From Clostridiales bacterium (GTDB taxonomy: Bacteria; Bacillota; Clostridia; Lachnospirales; WQUN01), in the NCBI GenBank assembly GCA_031254075.1, contig JAIRVD010000351.1:1-7305 (forward strand): a DNA stretch of 7,305 bases, read 5' to 3'. Both the position numbers and the translations under genes were made by a program. A model generated the notes under the pieces. That model made no database searches and was not told the origin of the DNA. It saw only the letters and a list, made by a program, of their open reading frames with translations. Shown piece by piece: positions 1 to 6,666 of the stretch. How positions within the stretch are numbered: the first letter of the stretch is position 1; every line of letters begins with the position of its first letter.

Positions 1-2
1 AA

Positions 3-314
3 GCAAAAATTAAAGACGAAAAAGATACATCCGCCGCATGTTTGACTGCTTCGATTACGATTTTGGATATCAGCGCAGGCGGAATGCTTATCGAAACAGA
101 TTATTCGCTGGCATCTGATGATATAATAACGTCAGATTTTACGATACAGGATAAAACTTTTTCGGAAAAATGCCGCGTGATGCGTGTACTGAAAAAAGAC
201 GCCGGACATCGTCAATACGGGTTAAAATTTATTGAAATGAATTCTTCCGTAAATGAAAAATTAATTCAATGCATTTTGTTTTTGCAGAGCAAAAACGTAG
301 CGTCAATAAGATAA
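3..314 (+). CDS. PilZ-domain protein, C-terminal part (5' end outside window)
   Basis: The frame is open to the left edge, so the true start lies upstream; the TTG at 42 is not needed as a start. About 103 residues are visible. Near visible residue 20 is LDISAGGMLIE, matching the PilZ signature [D/N]-x-S-x-x-G. A typical PilZ ending follows, with YGLKFIEM and then a helix (NEKLIQCILFLQ). The RxxxR arginines that complete the c-di-GMP site in this family would lie upstream and cannot be checked. PilZ proteins bind cyclic di-GMP in the cytoplasm and control motility, adhesion or polysaccharide export; which of these applies here is unknown. The TAA stop overlaps the gltX ribosome site and the gap to gltX is 12 bp, so the two genes are probably cotranscribed. 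Family assignment is fairly firm; partner and output are unknown. Confidence 0.8.
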   Translation, partial: AKIKDEKDTSAACLTASITILDISAGGMLIETDYSLASDDIITSDFTIQDKTFSEKCRVMRVLKKDAGHRQYGLKFIEMNSSVNEKLIQCILFLQSKNVASIR

Positions 315-318
315 GGAG
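313..318 (+). promoter_or_regulatory. Ribosome-binding site of gltX
   Basis: AAGGAG lies 8 nt before the gltX ATG and overlaps the TAA stop of the PilZ gene (312-314). This fixes the ATG at 327 as the gltX start and suggests the two genes are translated from one message. Confidence 0.8.
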
Positions 319-326
319 AACTTCGA

Positions 327-1691
327 ATGATACGTACAAGATATGCACCAAGCCCGACGGGATTTATGCACATCGGAAATCTGCGCACGGCATTGTATGA
401 ATACTTAATTGCACGGAAAAACGGCGGCGCGTTTATTCTGCGAATCGAAGACACCGACGCCGAGCGTTATGTTGAAGGCGCGACCGACGCGATTTTCGAA
501 ACGATGGAGCTTACGGGGTTGAAATTCGACGAAGGGCCGGGCATCGGCGGCGAATACGGACCGTATATTCAAAGCGAACGCAAAGCGGATTATCTGCCGC
601 AAGCGCGTAAATTAATTGAAAGCGGACAAGCATATTATTGTTTTTGTCAAAAGGAACGCTTGGATTCGCTTGCGGACGAACGCGGTTTAAAAAAGTATGA
701 CAGGCATTGTTATTCGCTTGAAAAAACGGAAGCAGGGGAGAGACTTGAGCGCGGCGAGCCGTTTGTAATTCGACAATTAATTCCCGATGGTAAAACAACG
801 TTCGCCGATGAAGTCTTTGGCGAAATTACAATTGACAATCGAGAAATGGAAGACCAAATTTTAATCAAATCTGACGGAATGCCGACTTATAATTTCGCAA
901 ATGTAGTTGACGACCATGCAATGAAAATAACACATGTTGTACGAGGCAGTGAATATTTGACTTCTACGCCAAAATATAAATTGCTTTATGAGGCGTTCGA
1001 TTGGGATGTTCCGGTTTTCGTTCATCTGCCGCTTTTACAAAATGAGCAAGGACAGAAAATTTCCAAGCGCAACGGCGACGCGTCGATTCCGCAACTTATG
1101 GAAGAATTTCTTCCGCAGGCAATTATTAATTATGCCGCCCTGCTTGGTTGGAGTCCTTCCGATAATTCGGAAATTTTTTTGCTTGCCGACCTTGAAAGAA
1201 TTTTCGAGCCGAAAAACATAAGCAAATCGCCGTCAACTTTTGATATGGCAAAATTAAGATGGGTGAACGGCGAACATATTAAGGCATTGCCGCCGGAAAT
1301 ATATTATGAAATGGCTCTTCCATATTTGAAAAAAGTCGTAAAAAACGCGGATTATTCCGCATTGGCGAAAATGACGCAATCACGTGTAACAATTGTAAAA
1401 GATTGCGCGGAGCTTGTGGATTTTTTTGATGAATTGTCCGAATATGATATTGAGTTGTACACTCATAAGAAAATGAAAACAAACACGGAAATTGCGAAGA
1501 CGGCGTTGGAAGCCGCAATAGAAGGCTTGACGAAACACGAAGAATGGAAAAATGACGCGCTGTTCGCCGCTGTCAATGAAATCGCCCAAAGCAACGGTCT
1601 TGCGAAGGGGCAAATTTTATGGAGCGTACGCACCGCGCTTTCAGGCAAGCCGACAACGCCGTGCGGAGCGACCGAAATAAGCGAAATTTGA
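327..1691 (+). CDS. gltX: Glutamyl-tRNA synthetase, apparently cut short at the C-terminus by an in-frame TGA
   Basis: This class I aminoacyl-tRNA synthetase charges tRNA(Glu) with glutamate in the cytoplasm, using ATP. The 454-residue product shows APSPTG (7-12), the HIGH-type motif HIGN (15-18), RIEDTD (39-44), the tRNA-domain segment MPTYNFANVVDDH (185-197) and the KMSKR-type motif KISKR (244-248). An insert with Cys105, Cys107 and Cys128 (CFC...YDRHC) resembles the zinc site of other GluRS enzymes; the His found two residues after the third Cys in E. coli is replaced here by Ser130. The C-terminal anticodon-binding part is helical and reaches the conserved segment VRTALSGKPTTP (434-445). 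Translation then stops at TGA (1689-1691). The same frame continues with GKEDSLRRLE and further residues to a TGA at 1755-1757, which resembles the normal C-terminal helix. Full length would be 476 residues, about usual for the family. The start is set by the AAGGAG at 313. I cannot tell a discriminating from a non-discriminating enzyme. Confidence 0.95.
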   Translation: MIRTRYAPSPTGFMHIGNLRTALYEYLIARKNGGAFILRIEDTDAERYVEGATDAIFETMELTGLKFDEGPGIGGEYGPYIQSERKADYLPQARKLIESGQAYYCFCQKERLDSLADERGLKKYDRHCYSLEKTEAGERLERGEPFVIRQLIPDGKTTFADEVFGEITIDNREMEDQILIKSDGMPTYNFANVVDDHAMKITHVVRGSEYLTSTPKYKLLYEAFDWDVPVFVHLPLLQNEQGQKISKRNGDASIPQLMEEFLPQAIINYAALLGWSPSDNSEIFLLADLERIFEPKNISKSPSTFDMAKLRWVNGEHIKALPPEIYYEMALPYLKKVVKNADYSALAKMTQSRVTIVKDCAELVDFFDELSEYDIELYTHKKMKTNTEIAKTALEAAIEGLTKHEEWKNDALFAAVNEIAQSNGLAKGQILWSVRTALSGKPTTPCGATEISEI

Positions 1692-1757
1692 GGCAAAGAA
1701 GACTCCTTGCGCCGCCTTGAAATTGGATTGCAAAAGGTAAAGGAGAATCTTCAATGA
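1692..1757 (+). other. Continuation of the gltX frame beyond the TGA (lost or recoded C-terminus)
   Basis: Directly after the TGA, the same frame encodes 21 residues starting GKEDSLRRLEIG and ending KENLQ, then TGA at 1755-1757. From family knowledge, many GluRS proteins end with a segment like EILGKEESLRRLE; the window has EISEI-stop-GKEDSLRRLE, so only the Leu position is a stop. A single change of TTA to TGA would give this. The second TGA overlaps the ATG of the next gene as ATGA, a typical operon junction, which suggests that this was the original gene end. The stretch also carries the ribosome site of the downstream gene. Whether it is translated is unknown. Confidence 0.75.
1739..1745 (+). 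promoter_or_regulatory. Ribosome-binding site of the large glycosyltransferase gene
   Basis: AAAGGAG lies 8 nt before the ATG at 1754, inside the continued gltX frame. It supports this start and close coupling with gltX. Confidence 0.75.
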
Positions 1758-4690
1758 AAAAAACACATTATAGAAAGCGTTCTTATTTTTTATATGCAAT
1801 ATGGTTGGTTCTCTTAGCGGGTTTTTTAATCCGCTTTTTTGCTTTTCGTTCAGACTCCGCGTTTGATAATGACATAAATACTTTTCAGTTTTGGGGGAAT
1901 TGGCTTTTTGAAAATGGTTTTTCCGATTTTTTTGAGTCGGATATGTTTTCAGATTATCCTCCCGTTTACATGTATGTTTTGTATTTGATTGGTGCAATCA
2001 GAGCCGGTGTGCAAGCGGTTTTCGGCGTCGAGTGGGAAATTGTCACCAACCCGGTTTACAGATTTATTACGTTTTTGCCCGCAATTTTATGCGACCTCGG
2101 AATCGGATTTGTAATTTACAAAATCGCGAAGGAAAAAAAGGATTCGGAATGGTTTGCGCTGTTTTGTTCTGCCGCGTGGCTTTTTAATCCCGCGATTTTT
2201 TTAATTTCCGGCGTCTGGGGGCAAGTCGAATCGGTTTATGTTTTAATGCTTCTTGTGTCGCTGGTTTTTGTTCGGAAGCAGAAATTGCTTCCCGCTTATA
2301 TTTTATTCGGCATTGCGATTTTGACTAAACCGCAGTCGCTTTTTATCGCGCCTGTTTATTTGTATTCTGCATATGAATTTTTGCAGGAGAAAAAATTCGA
2401 TGTTAAATCCGCAATTTATCCCGCGTACAGCATCGGCGCGGGAATGCTTGCGATGATTATTGTTTCGTTACCGTTTGGGCTTACGGCAACGATGAACCAA
2501 TTGTGGTCGGGCGTCAGAATGTATGATTATGCCACAGTAAATGCGTTTAATTTTTGGACGCTTGCGGCAGGTAATTGGGGTGCGCTGGATTCACAGTTTA
2601 TGGGCATCAGCGTATCAACATGGGGCGTAATTATTGTGCTTACGATAATCATATGCTCACTTTACGCCTTGCACATTAATAAAACGCGGCACGGCGGAAA
2701 ACATTTTTATCTAATCGTTGCCGCGCTTTTTATTGTAATTTTCGCGTTTTCGGTAAAAATGCATGAGCGATATTTATTCCCGGGGATTCTTTTTCTTCTG
2801 ATATATTACGTCGAAAACCGCGAGCGAAAAGAATTTATTTTATACTGGTCGGTTTCGGCTGTGTTCTTTGTAAACTGCATTGAGGTTTTACGCTGGGCGA
2901 ACTCCGGATATGATTGGGACGCGCTTGCGAAGTCGTCGATATTGGTTGTGCCTTATGTAATGGTTTTTCTTGCCGTCACGGTGATTATCGTTTTAGTGCG
3001 CAACTTAATCGCAACAAAATCCTATACGCTTTCCAAAGAAGAAGACAGTTTAAAATATCCGCCGCCTATGAGAAAACTCGATTATGCTTTCATCGGAATT
3101 TTAATCGCCGCTTACAGCATAATTGCGTTTGTGAATCTCGGTGATTTTCGTTCGCCGCAAACTACTTGGGTTGACGCAGGCAACGCGATTGAAATTGATT
3201 TCGGCAGAGCGACGCGTGTTTCTCAGTTTGTGTATTTTAATGAGGCGCGTCATGATGTCAGTTTTGAATTGTATTCTTCCGACGGACAGGGATGGGAGCA
3301 TGTGCGTTCGTTTACGAGCGGAGATGTTTTCGCGTGGCATTTTACGGATTTGAATATTTCCGCAAGGTATATAAAAATTGAACCGCATCGTGGGCTTCGT
3401 TTGCAGGAAGCGGCGTTTCTCGATTCAAGCGGTGAGGTTATCCCAATCGTGACGACGAACGCGGAAAACTTAACCGACGAACAGCATCTTGTTCCCGAAC
3501 GCAGATATTTTATGAACAGCACATATTTTGATGAAATCTACCATCCGCGAACGGCATATGAATTTGCGCATGGATTGTATCCGTACGAAACGACGCACCC
3601 GCCTCTCGGAAAAGTTATTATTGCGGGATTTGTAAAAATTTTCGGAATGGCTCCGTTTGTTTGGCGGTTGCCCGGTACGCTGTTTGGAATTTTTATGATT
3701 CCGTTGATTTACGCGTTTGCGCGAAGGCTTTTGAAATCGAATAACTACGCGTTATTCGCGGCGTTTATTTTTGCGTTTGATTTTATGCTTTTTTCGCATA
3801 CGCGGCTTGCGACGATTGATACCTTTGTTACGTTTTTCGTGATTGCAATGTATTTTCTAATGTATTGCTACATTAACGGAATCGAAAAGAATTCATTCGG
3901 ACGCTCGCTTGGGTTGCTTACGCTTTGCGGCGTTGCGATGGGGCTTGCAATCGCATCAAAGTGGCAGGGCGTCTACGGCGCAATAGGTTTGCCGATTTTA
4001 TTCTTCCCCGCGCTTTACAAACTTTATTTTCGGAATAAATCACAGGCAATTTACACATTCTTCGCGTGCTTCGGAATCTTTATTGCGATTCCGCTTGTAA
4101 TTTACGCTCTTTCATATGTTCCGTTTGCGAATTCCGTTGATTCAGGTGAAGGTTTGCTCACAATCATTCGGAATAATCAAGAGAGTATGTTCAGCTATCA
4201 TTCCGAGCTTGTTGCGGAACACTCGTTTGCGTCGCATTGGTGGTCGTGGCCGCTGATTATTATGCCGCTTTGGCAGTATCAAACAATTATATCCGACACC
4301 ATGCGCCAAGGAATGAGTTCGCTCGGAAGCCCCGCTGTTTGGTGGCTCGGAATTTTCGTAACGGGCTTTGCGATTTATTCGCTTGCGAAAAAACGCCGCA
4401 ATGAATACGACACTGTTTTTCTTTTAATCGCATACGCCGCAAACTTTTTGCCGTGGGTTTTCGTCACACGGCTTACGTTTATATATCATTATTTCCCGAG
4501 CGTACCGTTTGTCGTATTGCTAATCGCGCTGTTTTTCAAGCAATATATAAAACGCGACTACATCTGCTTTGTATACGTCGCAGTTGTACTCGCGCTGTTT
4601 ATCATGTTTTACCCCGTAATTTCGGGAATGCCCGTAAGCACCGAATATATCGAAAAATTACGCTGGCTGCCGGGCTGGATATTTGCCTGA
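1754..4690 (+). CDS. Two-module membrane glycosyltransferase (GPI18/GT87-like plus PMT/GT39-like) with a discoidin-like domain between
   Basis: A 978-residue polytopic membrane protein. Residues 1 to about 462 form the first module, with roughly a dozen hydrophobic segments beginning at 11-30. It has an Asp-rich first loop (D38, D40, then DYPP 67-70), WGQVES (155-160) and HERYLFP (337-343), which recall bacterial GPI18-like/GT87 mannosyltransferases. Residues about 465-565 form a soluble beta-rich domain with DAGNAIEIDFG (474-484), FELYSSDGQGWEHV (504-517) and ARYIKIE (537-543), typical of F5/8 type C carbohydrate-binding folds. Residues about 590-978 form a PMT-like module with FDEIYHP (592-598, the DE pair of the first external loop), HPPLGK (615-620), ASKWQGVY (734-741) and about ten more membrane segments. 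Such enzymes transfer sugar from a polyprenyl-phosphate donor to protein or glycan on the outer membrane face. Donor and acceptor are not readable from the sequence. The gene follows gltX and ends 2 bp from the convergent pdaA stop. The fold calls are firm; that both modules are active is inference. Confidence 0.85.
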   Translation: MKKTHYRKRSYFLYAIWLVLLAGFLIRFFAFRSDSAFDNDINTFQFWGNWLFENGFSDFFESDMFSDYPPVYMYVLYLIGAIRAGVQAVFGVEWEIVTNPVYRFITFLPAILCDLGIGFVIYKIAKEKKDSEWFALFCSAAWLFNPAIFLISGVWGQVESVYVLMLLVSLVFVRKQKLLPAYILFGIAILTKPQSLFIAPVYLYSAYEFLQEKKFDVKSAIYPAYSIGAGMLAMIIVSLPFGLTATMNQLWSGVRMYDYATVNAFNFWTLAAGNWGALDSQFMGISVSTWGVIIVLTIIICSLYALHINKTRHGGKHFYLIVAALFIVIFAFSVKMHERYLFPGILFLLIYYVENRERKEFILYWSVSAVFFVNCIEVLRWANSGYDWDALAKSSILVVPYVMVFLAVTVIIVLVRNLIATKSYTLSKEEDSLKYPPPMRKLDYAFIGILIAAYSIIAFVNLGDFRSPQTTWVDAGNAIEIDFGRATRVSQFVYFNEARHDVSFELYSSDGQGWEHVRSFTSGDVFAWHFTDLNISARYIKIEPHRGLRLQEAAFLDSSGEVIPIVTTNAENLTDEQHLVPERRYFMNSTYFDEIYHPRTAYEFAHGLYPYETTHPPLGKVIIAGFVKIFGMAPFVWRLPGTLFGIFMIPLIYAFARRLLKSNNYALFAAFIFAFDFMLFSHTRLATIDTFVTFFVIAMYFLMYCYINGIEKNSFGRSLGLLTLCGVAMGLAIASKWQGVYGAIGLPILFFPALYKLYFRNKSQAIYTFFACFGIFIAIPLVIYALSYVPFANSVDSGEGLLTIIRNNQESMFSYHSELVAEHSFASHWWSWPLIIMPLWQYQTIISDTMRQGMSSLGSPAVWWLGIFVTGFAIYSLAKKRRNEYDTVFLLIAYAANFLPWVFVTRLTFIYHYFPSVPFVVLLIALFFKQYIKRDYICFVYVAVVLALFIMFYPVISGMPVSTEYIEKLRWLPGWIFA

Positions 4691-4692
4691 CT

Positions 4693-5436
4693 TTATTTTC
4701 CTGTTAAATGATAAATGTCTTTGAAGGTATAACCGAGTTCTTTGTAGCGTGTGAGAAGTTCGTCCATGATATCGGCATTTGTTTTTGACACGTTATGAAG
4801 AAGAATTACCGAGCCGGGATGGGTGCGCGGCATAAGTTTTGAAAAGGCCTCTTCTTTGGAGGGCTGGTTGTTGACTTCCCAATCTTTGTAAGCGGTAGTC
4901 CAAAAAACTGTGGTGTAGCCTAATTGTTTTGCGTGTTTTAGATTTGTTTCGCTGTAGATTCCGCGCGGCGGACGGTAGAATTTCGGAATGTCTTTGCCGA
5001 TTAACTCTTTGTAAAGTTCTTCAACGCGTGAAAGTTCTTTCGCGAACGAATCGAAGTCGGAGATTTTGCTCATATCGGGATGGGACATTGTGTGATTTGC
5101 AACGATATGCCCCTCATCCACCATGCGTTTTGTGAGTTCGGGATAATCGCGAATATATGTCCCGACAAGAAAAAACGCGGCACGAACCTCGTGCTTTTTT
5201 AACGTATCCAAAATCCTCGCGGTATAACCGTTGTCATAGCCCGCGTCAAAGGTCATATATAGAACCTTTTCGTTCTCATTTCCCACGAAATACGTATCAA
5301 ACTGCGCTAAATGTTCCGCAGTCGCGTTGGTTTCGGGTCTTCCTCCGTTTTTCGGAAAATAAACCCCCCAGCTCTCGCCCGCGTAAACGGTTACGCACGA
5401 AAGCAAAACAAAAATCAAAAATATAAATTTTCTCAA
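4693..5436 (-). CDS. pdaA: PdaA-like polysaccharide deacetylase (delta-lactam-biosynthetic de-N-acetylase family)
   Basis: A 247-residue exported NodB-fold deacetylase. An N-terminal signal peptide (hydrophobic core about 4-15, possible cleavage after VYA at 19) sends it across the membrane. The NodB motifs are TFDAGYDNG (62-70; D64 as catalytic base, with Ala where many relatives have a metal-binding second Asp), NHTMSH (114-119; the His pair), RPPRG (155-159) and LLHNVS (212-217). The segment FWTTAYKDWEVNNQ (178-191) and the overall length match Bacillus PdaA, which removes acetyl groups from N-acetylmuramic acid so that muramic delta-lactam forms in spore cortex. A vegetative wall role is also possible. 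The start is TTG: an in-frame TGA lies three codons upstream, GAGGTGA sits 6 nt before the TTG, and the next Met is residue 61, past the signal peptide. The ribosome site lies in the hairpin that follows the FIST gene. The stop is TAA, 2 bp from the convergent glycosyltransferase stop. Confidence 0.88.
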   Translation of the reverse strand: MRKFIFLIFVLLSCVTVYAGESWGVYFPKNGGRPETNATAEHLAQFDTYFVGNENEKVLYMTFDAGYDNGYTARILDTLKKHEVRAAFFLVGTYIRDYPELTKRMVDEGHIVANHTMSHPDMSKISDFDSFAKELSRVEELYKELIGKDIPKFYRPPRGIYSETNLKHAKQLGYTTVFWTTAYKDWEVNNQPSKEEAFSKLMPRTHPGSVILLHNVSKTNADIMDELLTRYKELGYTFKDIYHLTGK

Positions 5437-5479
5437 AAAAAATCACCTCGGAAGTAGTTTGCATTCCGAGGTGATTTTT
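5435..5479 (-). terminator. Rho-independent terminator after the FIST gene, overlapping the pdaA ribosome site and start
   Basis: Two arms (5438-5453 and 5464-5479) are perfectly complementary over 16 bp around a 10-nt loop. Read on the minus strand, the stem is followed by a run of eight T (complement of 5442-5435). It lies 24 bp beyond the FIST stop and would end that transcript. In the opposite direction it has only five T and no gene to serve nearby. The 3' arm includes GAGGTGA, the pdaA ribosome site, and the first two bases of the pdaA TTG are the last two of the T run. A TATAAA at 5482-5477 (minus strand) could be a pdaA -10 box, but I see no good -35 box. Confidence 0.85.
5443..5449 (-). 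promoter_or_regulatory. Ribosome-binding site of pdaA, inside a hairpin arm
   Basis: GAGGTGA on the minus strand lies 6 nt before the TTG start at 5436 and decides that start. It is fully paired with TCACCTC (minus strand, 5474-5468) in any transcript that reads through from the FIST gene. Confidence 0.7.
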
Positions 5480-5502
5480 ATAATGACAAATTAATTCCAA
5501 AC

Positions 5503-6666
5503 TTAAAACAAGCAAGCAATAAAAGTATTATTGTGAAAGCGATTGATTGATTTTTCATTAAGAGTGGTGGTTTGGCAAATTTCGCCGCCTGCGGTTGCCA
5601 TAAGCATCGGGAATTTTCCGTTAATTTTTGAATTAACGAGCTGCATTTCATCAAACGGAGTTTCACCCATTGCCAAAAAGCGAGACAGACAGGAATAGAT
5701 TATGAGTCCGCAAGCATTTTCTGCGTCGGCAACAATGCTTTCCAATGCACTTCCGGTTGTTTTCAGCATATCGTCTTTTTCGTTTGTGGCGACAAAAATC
5801 GTGGAATTTTCGGGAATGGTTCCTCCGCACATGATAAAGCGTTCGGGCGTAAGATTGTGAATTGTTCTCGCGACCATTGGAGTATTGTCGTGGTAATCCA
5901 CGAAAAACGGATAGGAATCCATTGAAACCATTGTACCGTTTTCGTTGATAAAATCCCTTTCCTGTAAAAACTCGAAAACCGGACGTTCATTGATTTCCAT
6001 AATAACGGGACCTCTGCTTTTGGAAATTTTCGCGCCGTCGCCGACAAGATTATCAATGGAAATATTCGCGATATAGAATTTTGGTCTGACGCTTCCGAAG
6101 AACAGCGACATAACAATTTTGTCCGGATAATGTTCGCCGTTAAAAATTGTGTAGAAATGCGCAAAATCGGAAATATCGCCCATCGCAACGGTTCCGAATA
6201 AAGGCGCACCGTATGACGCCTTCGAAAGAGACGCGACATAGTCGTCTACAGAGTTTTGTATAATAAACGGCGCATAAGTAAGAATAAGGCTCGGTCTGCC
6301 ATATCTTCCGATTGCGGCTTCTTTATAACACTCGGTGATGGCCTTATCGGGATTTTTTTCGAGCGAAGTTGTGACTACATTTACGAAATCAACCGTGTCG
6401 CTTGTAATCAGCATAATTGTAAAAAGTTTAGCGTCGGCGTTTTCGCCATCAGACTGCGCCGTCGAAACCGCTCCGATTACGTCAAACGGAAGCGCCTCGC
6501 CGACAGCCTTTGTCACGCCTGAAAGAACAAATTCGTGGTGGCATGATACAACGCCGATTGAGTTTTGCAAAAGATTTTCATTCAATTTCAACTGTTCTTT
6601 AATTTGCGAAACCGCAAGCTCAGTATCATTCATTTCATATGTATGCGCAACAAAAGTTTTTGTCAT
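5503..6666 (-). CDS. FIST-domain sensory protein (FIST N and FIST C)
   Basis: A 387-residue protein with no signal peptide or membrane segment, so probably cytoplasmic. Residues about 30-200 fit the FIST N domain (IGAVSTAQSDGE 64-75; SYGAPLFGTVAMGD 151-164). Residues about 215-387 fit FIST C, with IIYSCLSRF (322-330), GGEICQ (360-365) and RFHNNTFIACLF at the very end, close to the usual FIST C closing pattern. FIST domains are thought to be small-ligand sensors, perhaps for amino acids, in bacterial signal transduction. They often occur beside or fused to kinases, cyclases or chemotaxis modules, but here the protein is stand-alone. The ATG shares one base with the stop of the upstream PP2C gene (TAATG), and AAGGAGG lies 7 nt before it, so the pair is probably translationally coupled. 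A strong terminator follows. Ligand and output are unknown. Confidence 0.85.
   Translation of the reverse strand: MTKTFVAHTYEMNDTELAVSQIKEQLKLNENLLQNSIGVVSCHHEFVLSGVTKAVGEALPFDVIGAVSTAQSDGENADAKLFTIMLITSDTVDFVNVVTTSLEKNPDKAITECYKEAAIGRYGRPSLILTYAPFIIQNSVDDYVASLSKASYGAPLFGTVAMGDISDFAHFYTIFNGEHYPDKIVMSLFFGSVRPKFYIANISIDNLVGDGAKISKSRGPVIMEINERPVFEFLQERDFINENGTMVSMDSYPFFVDYHDNTPMVARTIHNLTPERFIMCGGTIPENSTIFVATNEKDDMLKTTGSALESIVADAENACGLIIYSCLSRFLAMGETPFDEMQLVNSKINGKFPMLMATAGGEICQTTTLNEKSINRFHNNTFIACLF

Noticed and set aside
1689..1715. TGA in gltX as a selenocysteine codon with a downstream SECIS
   Set aside because: Only a weak interrupted stem (3+3 bp) can be drawn after the TGA, and the equivalent residue in the family is Leu, not Cys.
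1816..1840. Short hairpin (AGCGG/CCGCT) followed by six T early in the glycosyltransferase gene, like an attenuator
   Set aside because: The stem is only 5 bp plus a wobble pair with a T-rich loop. It encodes the first membrane segment, where T-rich codons are expected.
1641..1997. 118-residue minus-strand frame across the gltX end and the glycosyltransferase start
   Set aside because: It lies antisense to two real genes, has low-complexity Lys/Asn-rich composition and no recognisable motif.
4655..4690. Possible terminator in GGCTG/CCGGGCTGG before the glycosyltransferase stop
   Set aside because: The elements are direct repeats (GGCTG), not inverted ones, so no stable hairpin forms.
5763..6239. 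158-residue open frame on the minus strand inside the FIST gene
   Set aside because: It is a shifted-frame shadow of a clear FIST coding region, rich in Arg, Ser and Phe, with no domain or ribosome-site support.
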